This document shows, piece after piece, positions 1 to 12,700 of a stretch of DNA of 64,000 nt; position 1 is the first letter of the stretch, and every line of letters begins with the position of its first letter. Source of the stretch: Megamerina dolium. Lineage: Eukaryota > Arthropoda > Insecta > Diptera > Megamerinidae. The stretch is taken from contig OY978528.1 of NCBI GenBank assembly GCA_963854835.1, forward strand, positions 33,525,335 to 33,589,334, read 5' to 3'. The position numbers and the translations under genes were made by a program. The notes beneath the pieces were generated by a model. It was not told the DNA's origin and searched no databases. It was given only the letters and a program-made list of their open reading frames with translations.

Positions 1-2604
1 GAATGTTACTGTTTGCAACTCAAAGGTTTGTAGCTCTTCATTCGGCGATTTTCGGAAACAGATTCGTTGATATGGGGTGTGCTTTGGATGCACGAGAATT
101 TGCCGATACATTTTCTCAATGTCAGCATTGAAAACAAAGCGATAGAGTCTCCATCTCAGAATTAAGACCATTAGATCGGATTGCAAAATAGGCCCAGTAT
201 ATAGCACGTCGTTGAGACTATTGCCACTGCATGTACGACTAGAGGCATTAAAAACTACACGAAGTTTCGTGGTAGTGCTATCCGGTTTCACCACGGCATG
301 GTGAGGGAGGTAATATGAAAAGCTGGGCTCTAAATGAACATTTGGGATTGTTAGCTTCATATGATCTAATTCGAGGTATTCTAAGAGCACATGATCGTAA
401 TTATTCTTAAATTGGGGGTTCTTAAGCAATCGTGCTTCATTACGAAAGAACTGAGCTCTCGCCGAATTGCGAGATTCTCCTAATGGCAATTCTTCGGGGA
501 ATTGTCTCTTGAAAGGCAGAGATACGACATAACGACCATCTTTATTTCGGAAAGTAGTCTTTTTGTAATTTTCCTCGCAATACAAATCATCAGCTGATCT
601 ACGAGTTGTTTTCGGGAGCTCCTCGATTTCCCAGAATCGTGAAATTTCTTTATCGAGGCTTATTTCATTATAAAACGATAAAACCGTTTTATGTCCTTGT
701 GATGGTGTACAACGGCCCGTGATTATCCAGCCAAATACTGTGTTTTGGGCAATTAGTGTTCCCAGGATTCCTCTGCGAATGCCGTCTAGTAATATTGACG
801 GATAAATGTCACCACCTAGCACCAGGTCCACTGGAGAACTTATGTGCAGGTTCTCATCCGCTAACCGTAAACCATTGAGTTCCGTACGTAATTGAGCAGA
901 CGTAGGCCAAGAAGGCAGCTTTCCAGTAAGCTTCTTTAGTACGAAAGCATCCACCTTCACTGTAAAGCTCGGGTCAATTGGGGATCCAATCACCAAAGAA
1001 CACATCTTTGAGGAATGAGCAGTAACAACCTCATTTAGGCCAGTTACCTCCGTCCGGACGTTGCAAACAGGGAGGCGCAACCTATTCCGCAGACGTTCAG
1101 ACATAAAGGTCGCTTCCGATCCTGAGTCTATTAATGCACGAGCTGTAAAGGTAGTGTTGTGGTATCGGAGATGTACAAGTGCTGTTCCAAGTAGCACTGT
1201 AGAGTTTCTAGTTGGGAGGCTTGCAGTGTCGGAAGCCGTATCGTGTGTTTTGTTTGGTTTAACGGATTGCAGTTGAGACGTAAATGACTGGCGCGGTCGT
1301 TCCATTGGCGCCGCAGAAGAAGTTGTTGCTGGAGATTCATTGCGAGGCGACTGAGATGTATTTTCTTGGCGGTGCAATAATGAATTATGCCTTTTTTTAC
1401 ACAACGAACATGTGAATAGGCTTTTGCAGTGATGATAGTCATGGGAAATGGCGAAGCAGTTGGTGCACAATTTATGTTCTTTGACTACATTGTAGCGATC
1501 ATCTACTGATAACTTTAAAAATTCCGAACAATGGCGAAGAGAGTGTGCCTTTCGGCACAATGGGCAAACACGATTGACAACGTTAGTTTGATATGTGTTC
1601 ACTCTTCGTGAGTCCATTGGAGGAGTGTTGGGTCGCTTGGGAGGGTCAAATCGACTGGGTTGTCGAGTAGGTGGATGGCTGAATGGCCGAGAACCACCTC
1701 GGATATCTGAGACGGATTCGAGAGTTTGATACCGCTCAGATAGGAAAGCGTCAAAGGCACTCCACTTAGGAACCTCACGCTTATTCTTCAATGACTGCTC
1801 CCAGAGACACAATGTAATATCCGGGAGTTTAGTCGAACACAGATACACAAATATCGCGTCCCACTGATATGTGTCAACATCCAAGAGCTTTAAATTAGTA
1901 ATGCAGTCATTTATGGTGCGCTGTAAGCGCTTCAGATTGGGACCGGTTTCGTTATTCACCGACTGTAGGCCGAAAAGCGTCTTCAACTGTATATTAATGA
2001 GCAGTCTCTTATTCTCGTATCGCTCTTCGAGGTTGTACCAAGCAAGCGCGAAACCATCATTAGTCAGAGGAGTCGACTTTATGATGCTGTGCGCTTCTCC
2101 ACGGGTTTTTTGGAGTAAATGATACAGTTTCTCAACGGGTGATAACCGGGGGTTATTTCGGTATAAAGCAGTAAACATATCCCTGAAGCTTGGCCACGAT
2201 ACGTAATCTCCGTAAAAACATTCGGTGTCACATGGTGGCAATTGAATAGTGGGGGCAGGATATTCATTATGTACCCTTTCGACGGGTGAACTTCGATTTG
2301 TGGGAGAGGCCACCACAACTGTTAGATCGTGTATATGGGCATTGATGTTGGAAAGGCATCGGAGGTAGGAGGTGTAAACCTCCCTATACGCTTTCTTTAT
2401 TTGACCAATATCAATGCCTTTATCCGCCTCACCAGAGATAATGGAATTATAATGTTTTCTAAGTTCACTCCAAAGGGTTTCGAATTCATTTTTTTGTACT
2501 TCCAAAGCAAAAGTACTATGGGTGTCGGTACTAATTGTCTGGAAGTATGAATCGAAATCATTTATTTCCTCTACCGCGGCTTTAAAGCGATTAAGAGCTG
2601 ACAT
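1..2604 (-). CDS. BEL/Pao retrotransposon gag-pol polyprotein, N-terminal 868 codons (cut by window edge)
   Basis: One reading frame stays open from the ATG at 2604 to position 1 and continues past the left edge. The first ~300 residues are a Pao-type gag region (DUF1759-like). Three Cys/His knuckles follow (about residues 347-400: CPLCRKAHSLRHC, CTNCFAISHDYHHC, CSLCKKRH). An aspartic protease of the DUF1758/A17 type has its active site as LIDSGSEATF (Asp about 493). A region ending PVDLVLGGDIYPSILLDG comes next, then the start of a reverse transcriptase with motif A FNADIEKMYRQI (Asp about 828). The YxDD box, RNase H and integrase must lie to the left. No stop or frameshift was seen in 2.6 kb, so the copy is young. 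Gag and pol share one frame, as usual for BEL/Pao. The order of domains excludes Gypsy and Copia. The exact family within BEL/Pao is not determined. Confidence 0.93.
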   Translation of the reverse strand, partial: MSALNRFKAAVEEINDFDSYFQTISTDTHSTFALEVQKNEFETLWSELRKHYNSIISGEADKGIDIGQIKKAYREVYTSYLRCLSNINAHIHDLTVVVASPTNRSSPVERVHNEYPAPTIQLPPCDTECFYGDYVSWPSFRDMFTALYRNNPRLSPVEKLYHLLQKTRGEAHSIIKSTPLTNDGFALAWYNLEERYENKRLLINIQLKTLFGLQSVNNETGPNLKRLQRTINDCITNLKLLDVDTYQWDAIFVYLCSTKLPDITLCLWEQSLKNKREVPKWSAFDAFLSERYQTLESVSDIRGGSRPFSHPPTRQPSRFDPPKRPNTPPMDSRRVNTYQTNVVNRVCPLCRKAHSLRHCSEFLKLSVDDRYNVVKEHKLCTNCFAISHDYHHCKSLFTCSLCKKRHNSLLHRQENTSQSPRNESPATTSSAAPMERPRQSFTSQLQSVKPNKTHDTASDTASLPTRNSTVLLGTALVHLRYHNTTFTARALIDSGSEATFMSERLRNRLRLPVCNVRTEVTGLNEVVTAHSSKMCSLVIGSPIDPSFTVKVDAFVLKKLTGKLPSWPTSAQLRTELNGLRLADENLHISSPVDLVLGGDIYPSILLDGIRRGILGTLIAQNTVFGWIITGRCTPSQGHKTVLSFYNEISLDKEISRFWEIEELPKTTRRSADDLYCEENYKKTTFRNKDGRYVVSLPFKRQFPEELPLGESRNSARAQFFRNEARLLKNPQFKNNYDHVLLEYLELDHMKLTIPNVHLEPSFSYYLPHHAVVKPDSTTTKLRVVFNASSRTCSGNSLNDVLYTGPILQSDLMVLILRWRLYRFVFNADIEKMYRQILVHPKHTPYQRICFRKSPNEELQTFELQTVTF

Positions 2605-2650
2605 GTTAAAGGTACACGCAGAAGAAACTAGCAATAAATGTAAATCAAGT

Positions 2651-2671
2651 AAATCGGGTTGCCAGGAAATG
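2651..2671 (-). other. Candidate primer-binding site and end of the 5' LTR of the BEL/Pao element
   Basis: On the minus strand, TGGCAACCCGATTT (2664-2651) lies 47 nt upstream of the gag ATG. It has the TGGCRACC form of a tRNA primer-binding site. Five bases further upstream the sequence ends ...AAGACA, a plausible LTR 3' terminus (TG at 2670-2671 on the plus strand). The outer LTR end cannot be fixed because the second LTR is outside the window. The LTR would occupy several hundred bases above 2670. Confidence 0.4.
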
Positions 2672-5600
2672 TCTTGGATTTAATCTTTCGAAGTAGCAGT
2701 AGCGGTAGATGCAAATATATAGCAGTATTAGCGGATAAATATTCGATTTGAATTTGTATATAGCTTCTTGGGGTATCTGTGTGAGCGTATTTAAGGCACC
2801 GTAATCCAAGCTCAATGTATACTGATTCGTATTTTAAGAACTCGTTGAATGGGGTATTGATTGATATCGATTGAAATTTAATTGCCCAAATGGTTCGAAA
2901 TATGACTATACACAGTATATACAGTATGTATATATACTGCGGTTTTCTGATAATTCGGGATCAAATTCGTTAACGAAAGAGAATCTTCAATAACAGGGAA
3001 TTATCGAAAATTATTGGGTAGAATATTCACTTCGATTGTTGAAATTCAATAAAAATATCGTGTGTATTTATTCGAGTATTAAACCCTTAATGCTTCCGAG
3101 CCGCAATTTTTCTCACGGGGAGTTGATCTAATAGAAAATGCAGTACAATACGTTTGTTGTTGCCTACTTATATTGTATATTAATAATAGCAGACCAAATC
3201 AGTGCTATAGTTATGTACTTAAATCAAATAGATTTAAATATGGGTTGTTGTTGTATACGTGTGAAAACCAATTTAATGTATGTATCATAAAGTGAGATCA
3301 ATTTTAATGAGTTAGAGTGTGGTTGTTGTTGCTCAACAATTATACGTGTCTACTTATTAACGACAAGTAATATAGGCCGAGTAATCTTGTTGTTGCCTCT
3401 ATATGCAAAACAACAGCCGATAGAGAAAATGTAAATACGAGGGAACGACTTTGCTTTGTTTTTTTGTTTTGTTTTGCTATCGTTGAGTAGGAATAGCAGG
3501 CAAATTGAAATTGCATATATTTAAATACACGTGTTGTTTTGTTTGTTTTGTTCTTGAAGGAACAAAGGTAAAATGAGAAGAAATATATATTGGGAGATGA
3601 TCGTGTAATACGAAAGTATTTTTTTTTGTATTCAAATATTTTGTGATTTAGGCAAAGAAAGCAACAACTTGTGTATATTTCAGCCGATTATATTTTAAAG
3701 GGATTGCACGATGACGTCAACGAGACGATTGTCGCATAGAATATTATAAGATAGATTTATTGGGAGCACAGATTTGTTAAGTAGGAGAATACGAAACATA
3801 AGTGACTTGTCTAACAACGGAGTTATAGTTAGTTGTTGGATTCGCCAACCTTTAGCAAATGTTATTTGCAATTAGCTTCTTTATTTACTCATATACATAC
3901 ACACTACAATATATGCACTGGGATGTATGTTTGTTGTGTTTTATTTATTTATTCTTTTAAATGGGTGCCTAATAATTTTGGCGGTAATATTTACATACAA
4001 GCGGAATGTATATATGTAAATACAAATATGTTTGGGAGGAATTTTTCCTTGTGTGTTACACGCATATAAGAATGTAGGTATGTATATAAATAGTTATGGG
4101 ATTTCAGAATGTCTGAGAAATAGGAACGGAATTCCCATATGAAGCAACTATGACGTCAGCGAAAGAATTATAGCCAGAGAAATCATAAAAAAGGCTGTAT
4201 ATAATTCCAACAAATGCACTTATGTATTTATATAGAAAAGTGTGTGTATGTATTTGAAGAATATGTCTTGCGGGATATATGTAGGCAAATATAGAATAAT
4301 AAACACAATATCATATGTTTAAATTATTACGGGTTGTTTTTTTTTTTTTTATATTTTATTTTATTTAAAAACACACATGTACATATGTATGGAAATTAAT
4401 ATGACATACCTTGGGTGGCAAGATTTTCTTACCGACGTTGCGAGCCGATCCGGCTCGAAGGACCAAAAAATGTCGAGATGAAGGGGGATATTGCCGGTGG
4501 GCCGCGCGTTGGTGAGGTTCCTTGCCTGGTTTTTGTGGTGGCTGATGATGATGTCTATAAAATATGTTTATTCTTTATGCACACATGCACACACTTTTGT
4601 TTAGGGATCCACTTTAAACGCAATTTAGTCTTTCCACTATAGTTTATTTATTGGTATTTTCAGAAAACTCACTTTACTTTTACATTAAATAATGCCTTAA
4701 CCAAATGAAATATAAATATCGTGATTTTAATAATAAATCGAGAAAAATGAAAAATAATTATAATATATAAAAATGAAAAAATACAAGAGGCCGCGCACTG
4801 TCCTTTTAAAAAGATGTAGAACCAGAATAAGAGTTAAACAAAAAAAAAAGGAGAAGGTAAGAAGAAAAGATAGGGCGAGAGCAAGAGAAAACGGCAAATA
4901 AAAAATATATAACATCAAGTTGGTGGGTTGCCAACCCAATGGTAATTATAGTATAAAGTTGATAGAGCGCGACATTTCTGTTCTGGCGTAGACATATATA
5001 TATATATATATATATCTATGTATATATATAATTTCATTTTAATTTATCTTTATAATAATTTTCGAATGCATATATTAGCAATACAACCAAATGTTATAGC
5101 AGAAAATACATTTAATGACATGCACATTTGCGTTGCTAAAAATCCCGTCTATTGAATTGTTCTCAATACGTATGAGCATTGCATCGCTTTTTATTTGATT
5201 AAATTGTTGTTTTTTTTTTCATTTTGCTAATTGACACATTTACATAATTCATGCATATGTATATCATTTTTTTCAAATATTTTCATACTCTTTTATTCTT
5301 CTTCATGAACTCTTTCAAAGAAACAACAATCAAAAGAACAATAAATAATAAATACTTGTAGTTGCGCAAAATAATATTTGCATCCTATTAAGCGTTATTT
5401 GTTGTTTTGTTTTTTACAATACTTAAAAAGCACAGGTCTCTTCAAATAGGTACATAAATTACAATGGCAAGTGTAGTATATATGTATGTATATTACATGC
5501 ACGCATATGCATATTTTATCATTTGTGAAAAGTAAATTAAGCAAAGGTCAAATACCAAAAAAAAAAATAATATGCTCAATATTTAAACACAGCCTAAAAT

Positions 5601-6555
5601 GAATATATTTTGTGTTTTTAGGTTTTTCAAAAAATAAATTGTAATTTAATATATGTATATTAATAGTAAAGTTTTATTATTCAATTATTTTTAAAAATTA
5701 CACCAACATTATATACGAAATGAATACAAGCGCACATCAAAATCAAATGCAAATTGGATAAAATTTGCATTACAATGTTGTTTGTCAATTGTCAAGTCAA
5801 TGATTCTTTACGCTATTTGTAGTTGAAATGGTTGAAATTGATTTAAAGTACAATATGTCCATTAATATATGGAAAAATCAAAGTATAATAAAAATTTTGT
5901 TTGTTAAGATTTAACAATATGCCTAGATTTTCCAATTCAATGGAATTCGAATCTTCTCCCTTCTTTTCTAAATTCAAATATGCAAAGCATAACGATTCTG
6001 ACTACTGATTGACTACTTTAGATTTCTGTAGTATCACACTTTGTTTTACTGACTAGCTCATACTGTAATAAATTATTTGAGAAGACCCGATATTCAATAT
6101 TTAAAAAACAATATTTTGACGAAAACTGAAAATTCAAAATTGGTGCTAATATTTAGAAGATAAATGCCAACATTTCATGATATTTCTACCATTACTCATT
6201 GAGCTGAAATTGTTTTTGATTTATTCTATTAAAAAAAAATGGAAAAATTCGAATTTCTAGTATTAATTAAATACTGTTTCAATTGCTTCGCACTTTTATC
6301 GTATTCTCCAGATCTGGTGCCTAGCGTCTATTATCTGTTGACATATATCAAAATGATGCTTTAGCGAATGTGATGAAATATAAGAAATTGAAGCATATTT
6401 TGTAACTTTTGACAGGTTAATAATGAATAAAGCCGAATTTTGCACAAAAAAGAAAAAGAAAGTGTTTAAAATATTTAAAAGGGGCACTACAAAGTAAACA
6501 GGACCATTCAAAAATATCCTTTTTAAGTGGTGAAAGATACATCTTCCTCGACATC
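2672..6555. other. AT-rich non-coding region, probably including the 5' LTR
   Basis: No gene is supported here. The first part presumably contains the BEL/Pao LTR. The rest is AT-rich DNA with short TA/TG runs (for example 4993-5012) and poly-T stretches. A CRE-like TGACGTCA half pattern (tgacgtca / tgacgtcag) occurs at about 3711 and 4151. Short open frames have no family resemblance and were not called. Confidence 0.5.
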
Positions 6556-6559
6556 CTGT

Positions 6560-7260
6560 CGCGTAAAGTGTGGTATAACCGGTTCAAGAATGTCCGTGAA
6601 GACTTCAATGACTACGAACATGTGGGAGAGCCAAAACCGAAGATTCGATGAAAAAAGTGCATGATTTTATAGAAAATCAACCAAGATCTTCAGTGAAATT
6701 GATAGAAATGGAAATAAATATCCTCAAATCAACAATTCATCGCATTTTAATCGAACATTTGGTTCTTCGTAAGATGTGTTTATGTTTTGTTCCGCACAAA
6801 TTGACTGATGACGAAAATTGCTTAGAATTCAATATTCGAAAGACATCGTTAAAGAGGCGAAAAAATAGCAAAACTTCTTGTTTGATGTTGTAACTGGTGA
6901 CGAAACGTGGTGTTTTTAGTACGGTCCTGAAACCAAGCCACAAAGTGCCTAATGAAAGCACACGGACAAGCCCAATCCGAAGAGAGTACTTTGGAAAAGT
7001 AAAAATGAACACAATGTTGATTTGTTCTTACACTTTAAAGGTCATAATTCACCGAGAATTCATTCCACCTAGCCACATGGTTAATGCTGTGTTTTATGTT
7101 GCTGTTTTGAAGCGTTTGGTGCATCCTATTCTTCGTATTCGTATTCGGCCAGAATACCGTGAAGGAGGAAGTTGGTGATAATGCGCCGCCACATCGATCG
7201 ACACTTGTGACTGATTCTTTGACAAAGAATTGACATCAACCACTCTTCATATTCGCCAGA
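6560..7260 (+). pseudogene. Decayed mariner transposase
   Basis: Successive plus-strand frames match a Tc1/mariner (IS630 superfamily) transposase in order. VWYNRFKN and EDFNDYEHVGEPKPK lie in the DNA-binding half. KVHDFIENQPRSSVK and STIHRILIEHLVLRKMC are helix-turn-helix segments. GDETW with YGPETKP follows at the first catalytic Asp, then PHMVN/VFYVAVLKRL. Frames change and stops intervene (for example TGA at about 6648 and TAA at about 6889), so it is dead. The third catalytic motif is not recognisable. A MITE starts 70 bp downstream. Confidence 0.75.
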
Positions 7261-7332
7261 CATACGATTTAAAGTGTGACTGAAACTATCAATTGATTGG
7301 TGGCGGTGGCTGATCCACAGAAGACTACTATA

Positions 7333-7765
7333 GTAGTGTGTTTACACATAGGGATTACCACAAATAGATTACTATCTATTCGTTTACATAGTAAGTTTTT
7401 TTTTCTAAAGAGATTGTTAGCTGTCAAAATTACTTTGAAGTTTTTCTTTGCTTATTATTGAATTTGGTTAACTGGTATATATGGATATGAATGTGAAAGA
7501 AGGGCAAAGAAGTGCTTTAATTTATTTAATAAATCAATTGGCCTCCAGTAGTAAGCAAATGGCATAACACCAATTTTGATTTTACTCCCTTCTTTACGAA
7601 AAAATCGATAAATAACAGAGTTGCACAGAGAAAAATATCAGAAAGTTATCGGGATTTTCACAAAATCCTAGTTATGTCATTTTACATGGGAAATCTGCTT
7701 GTTTGAAACTAGATTTGAGTGATAATCCCAAAAACGAAGATAACCTCGTATGTGTAAACATGCTA
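7333..7765. mobile_element. 433-bp MITE with TA target-site duplication
   Basis: The left end TAGTAGTGTGTTTACACATA and the right end (reverse complement TAGCATGTTTACACATA) form terminal inverted repeats. Similarity continues about 30 bp further in (gggatta, tctattcg/tcttcg). TA flanks both sides (7331-7332 and 7766-7767). There is no coding capacity. Size, TA duplication and ends fit a Tc1/mariner-mobilised MITE. Confidence 0.7.
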
Positions 7766-9085
7766 TAGGTCCCAATTAATGGTGTCGTTGTAAAATCACT
7801 TCGTCAATGAACATTGGTCTAATGGTAGACTCCTACTAAACTCAACCGGTCTGACAAATTTACGAGGAAATGCCTCCCTAGAAACCTCAAAATAAAAGTT
7901 CATGAGACTACTAAAATCTGTTAACCAATAAAATTAGAAATATATAAAAAATGCTTCAGTTATGCTAGTTCGTTATACAAACGACGAATATGTCCGCAAT
8001 ATACTATTGTGATAATGACTATTGATATAGTATTATGTATAATTTTGATTATTGAATATTATATATTTTTGAATCGTCCGCGTGTATTAGTATTATCAGA
8101 GTGAAATTATAAACATCTCATACATTATAATGATGATGGTAGAATTGTTCTGGTTGTGATAAATAGATTTTAATTCATTTTTGTTGTGTTTTTCATATAG
8201 CTATATAATATATATAATATATATTTTAAATATTTTTGATTAATAACAGTCAAAAGCACAATTATTAATTTTGTATGTAACAATAATTGTGTGTGTGTGT
8301 GCTTTTTTTTCAACATTGTATAATGTGCATATTTATATACACACTTACATAATAAAGTGTAACAATTAGACTGCCATCCAAATGAATTTGACTTTTTGAT
8401 TCTGATTCTCAAAACGATATTTAATTTAACATTTAATATATTAAAATTAATGTTTGTCATTTATTTATTAAACTTAACGTGAATATTATAATATATGTAG
8501 TTTTATGTTTTTTAATGTTTCTTTTATATTTGCCATTGTGCGTAAGTTTACAATGGCAATACGTAATGTAAGTAATTGACAACGAGGTCTTTTATTACAT
8601 TATTTATAAATAAATTTAATATTGACACACACAAATATAATTGATAACAACTATATATATTTGAAATGTTAAAATACGAGTACATTTTCTAATGTGTAGT
8701 ATAATATTTAGTGATGATGTGAGTGAACGTATGTATGAGTGTTGTGGGATTATGTACGTAGATACGATACAATTCAAATGATATGCTTTTACCTTAAAGA
8801 TATTTCTTGGCTGATTTACATTTTTATATGTATGTTTTTATGTATACATATGTGTTTTTTATATATGTACATATGTATGAGTATGTATTGTATTTATAGT
8901 GTTCTAATTGAACTAAATAATTTGCATCTATTTTATTAATAAGTACATGTACTTTTTTTTATTTTTACATGTACTTGGTGAGTTGATAGTATACGTGTTG
9001 ATAGTGTATTCATATATAATAAATTAAAAGAAAAAAAAACGAAAGAAACTAAAATTGATACTCCTCATTATGAAGTGCGCACAAT
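7766..9085. other. Non-coding region 3' of Gad1 (3' UTR plus spacer)
   Basis: This is AT-rich sequence with TG and TA microsatellite runs. On the minus strand it begins as the Gad1 3' UTR. The first AATAAA downstream of the stop on that strand is at 8937-8932. No other coding evidence was seen. Confidence 0.5.
8932..8937 (-). other. Gad1: Candidate polyadenylation signal of Gad1
   Basis: AATAAA on the minus strand, about 150 nt downstream of the Gad1 stop codon. Other AATAAA matches occur further down (for example near 8463), so the site actually used is uncertain. Confidence 0.35.
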
Positions 9086-9259
9086 TTACAAGTCATCGCC
9101 TAATCGATGAATTTCATCAAGCATAAAATCAACATCCTTCTCAGTAACAGCAGCCGATGATACAATCGAACGGAAGAAATTTGGTCGACGATCATCAGGC
9201 TGATAGCCAACCATTAGAGTACCCTTTTGCATCATTCGTCCCTTTATAATGGGACATAT
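9086..9259 (-). CDS. Gad1: Gad1 coding exon 7 with stop codon
   Basis: The acceptor lies at 9260-9261 after a 69-bp intron. The exon encodes [31 protein letters not shown], and ends [10 protein letters not shown] with TAA at 9088-9086. This C-terminus is almost invariant in fly Gad1. Confidence 0.97.
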   Translation of the reverse strand: MCPIIKGRMMQKGTLMVGYQPDDRRPNFFRSIVSSAAVTEKDVDFMLDEIHRLGDDL

Positions 9260-9684
9260 CTGAATAAATAGATAAAATCATTTAAATAAATTATTATTGT
9301 TTTCATTGAGAGAAAATTCGGCGCATACCTTTGCCAATTCGTCAATTTTCTTTTCATCATGAGGCACACCACGTAAACGTTTCGGTATATACCAAAATGA
9401 GACATTCACACATTCTGGTTCCAAGATCAAATAGAAACGATCTGGTTGTTCTTTGATACGCTTCACCTGATAGCGTACCAAATCCATAAGTTGATCCTGT
9501 TGTCGTTCGAAACCTTCAGTGCCTTTGGAACGCCATTGTAGCCATAATTTAAAAATATCATTATGGCGTCCACATTGTATAACCTTATCGCCAGTATCAT
9601 AACTAATGTCATACTGCTTGTCAGTCATAAAGAGATATTCAGCTGACATTTGATTGCAGCTAATCAAAAGACCCTAATGTTAAA

Positions 9685-9715
<31 letters not shown>

Positions 9716-12700
9716 GGAAATAAAATATTTAAATTTTAGTATATTGAATACAATTATATTTCGTTCTTTATTTATGCAAACACACATAAAAACACGATGA
9801 ACCTGTTTCAAATGGTTGAAATTCTCACGCTTTTAATGTGTTTTTCATGTTACACACGGTTTTCTACTTTTACTCTTACAAGCACAAAGTAAGTACGGAT
9901 TATTGTTTCTGGGAGAATTTGGCAAAACAAAAAATGATTTAGAAGAACTTTTTTTAATCACAAGCAGTGAATTTATAGTTGGTCCTAATTTAGTGATATA
10001 CAGATATATACTCGCATGTTGAATGATTGTGGCAATAAGTCAAGTTAAAAATTTAATTAAAATTCCATATATAACAATTTTATAACTTTTTTGGAGGACA
10101 GAGTGGGTGGTGTGTATATGCCATCAGAAACAACTGTGACCAATGAAAACATATTGCAACTCCAACGTCATTGTATTATCATTTTCATTATTTTTGTGCT
10201 TGTTGTTGTTGTTACTGAAGTTTTTCAAGGGTGACTTTGCATGATTTTCTCATTTCAAGAAAGTTAAATACAGATTTAGAGTTGCCAGCTAATGTTAAAT
10301 GCAATTGTGTAATATTAAAAACGAAGTTAGAAAATATCGTAGCATAAGTTTTATAAGTTTGAATGTCAACCTGACGACAAGGAACTGGACATTCTCAAAA
10401 AAATGAATGCCAAAAGTTCGTATTGTTCGGATCTGTGACAAATCTAAAACAAACATTTCTTAACGTCACATACATATCGAATGTGTGCAAAATCAAATAA
10501 CACTTAGACGTTGAGTCGAGCGCTTCATTTAATGCAGAATTGCATATACGAGCGTTGACTTATATTTTTTTCTTATAAGTATGAAAATACATTTGGTTAT
10601 CATCAAAAATGATTTGACTGTTTTTCAAAGTGTTCTCAGTGAAGCTTTATACACTTTTGCATGCGCTCAAACCAATTGTCGAAGCACTTTTGCCACTCCG
10701 ACTGAGACATCTTGAAAATATCTTACAAACGTCTTTCGAAGCACCGCGATCGAATGTTTTCATCATTCCTTTACACCAATGAATTCCGCATGAAGACGAT
10801 CGAAGCACTGTTGAGATAATTCACTTTGAAAATCGGAATATTTCTTAGCTCGAAAATGTTTACGAGTTAAATCCATTTTTTGAGAAAGATGAATTTTTCA
10901 AGCCACTGTAAACAGCATAAACAGCGCTTGTACATCAAAACGTTCTGAGTACGGCTATGCTAGAAAATGTCAAACTTTCCAATGGAAATGTCAGATGTGA
11001 CGAAAACGTATTAGATCATACTTAAAAAAAAAATATAAAAGGCAACCAACGTAAATACAGAAAATCTTTTTTCTTTTGATAAAAACTTTTGACTGCTTAG
11101 TTCCGTATTAATCGAAAAGGCGGGGACAACTCACTCCCTTATTGATTACCCAATACCAGCGAAGGTCTTGTAAAAACTTAAGATCAGCAGTAGGGACCAG
11201 AGCAGATTGTTGTACTAAGGTAAGGAAATATGTGCAAGGAAATGCAATAGCTAATTCCCATGAAAATACTTTTAAAAAGAGCTCTGTGACAATAAGACTG
11301 AAAAGTGATGTCACAAGAGTTTTGCCGTTCAGGATCGGCCAATGTAAGTAGGTCTCACACTGTCCAAAATTTAATACACACAACAGTTCTGGAGGAGAAG
11401 TTCGACCGAAGAGCCGTTCGGGTCCTATAAGTACCAAACACACATACCAAAATTGCATCTGAGGACCCTCAAGTCCGTTGGGAGTTAGCTAAAACTCTGT
11501 AGAGTGTCATAGACTTCCTCAGCTATCTCCATTAAACACCTTTACGACCGCTAAGCCATATGTGTGCCTTCTAAATTGTTCATATCTGCGTGCCAAATGA
11601 TCAGATGATAAAACCTTACATGGGAGTCATATGTTTCAAAAATTGTGATTTAGCACACCTTAATACACCTTTACTCGTTCGCACAATATTTATATTCGAG
11701 TAATATTAATGCAAATATTATGTCATAACCCAACGATAATAATAATATCAATTATTATGAAATTATATTTTTACTTAGAAACATGTGGCAACTCTATATA
11801 CAGATACGGTGGCACCATTTTTTGCTGGCATGTTTGAAAATTCGTTGAACTGAAATGTATTTGTGCTTTCTTCAGCCATTGAAGTCAGCAGCTGGTATGT
11901 CAAATATGGCAAATAATATTGAAAACAACTACGAACACAATCGACAGTGGACAGAACAGCAAAAGATGCAACAATAACGGTGAATAACAATAGCTATTAC
12001 GCAGATGTATTGCAATAGGCATCCAAACTTGTCGTTGCTGTTGTTATTATTATAGCATCATTGTGCTATTTACAGACAAGTGGGTGAAAGGGATTCTACT
12101 TCGTAAAATAGAAGGCATATATTAAAATTACAGGCATAGAAGTAGAAGAGAAAATGTAAAATATGTTCACGCATGAAGAAGGACATTCTTCGTCTGAGTT
12201 GAAAAATTAAAAACAAAAACAACAAAATTCTTGTTCACTGAATGGGGTTAACAATGGGTTAAAATCAAGGTTGCATCTGAAATGAGGGTAAATATTTTTT
12301 GTGATATCAAATGTATACTTACATCTTCTTTAAAGTGAATTGTTGAACATTGCAATAAAGCTCCCATTAGTTTATGTGGATTCCAAGTAACAGAATCGGC
12401 TCTGTAAGGAAAAAACAAACAAACAAAAAACACAAATAGAAAATAGTGCATAAATTAGGGTGCCATCATAAAAATAGGTAATAGGTAATAATTTAATTAA
12501 ATATCATTCAAATACAAATTACAAACAATTAACACTAATCCACCACCACTAACTCAATATGTGTATGTGTACATATTTACGTATTATCTATATGTGCATA
12601 TGTCATCATATTGACTCACTCATGCACCTTATAAACGTTGGCAATTCGTGGCAAACCAGCAACATTTAATTGAATTCAAAAGAGCCCAAACGAACAAGCA

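Noticed and set aside
1061..2550. Several plus-strand open frames and minus-strand frames in other phases
   Set aside because: Shadows of the intact BEL/Pao reading frame.
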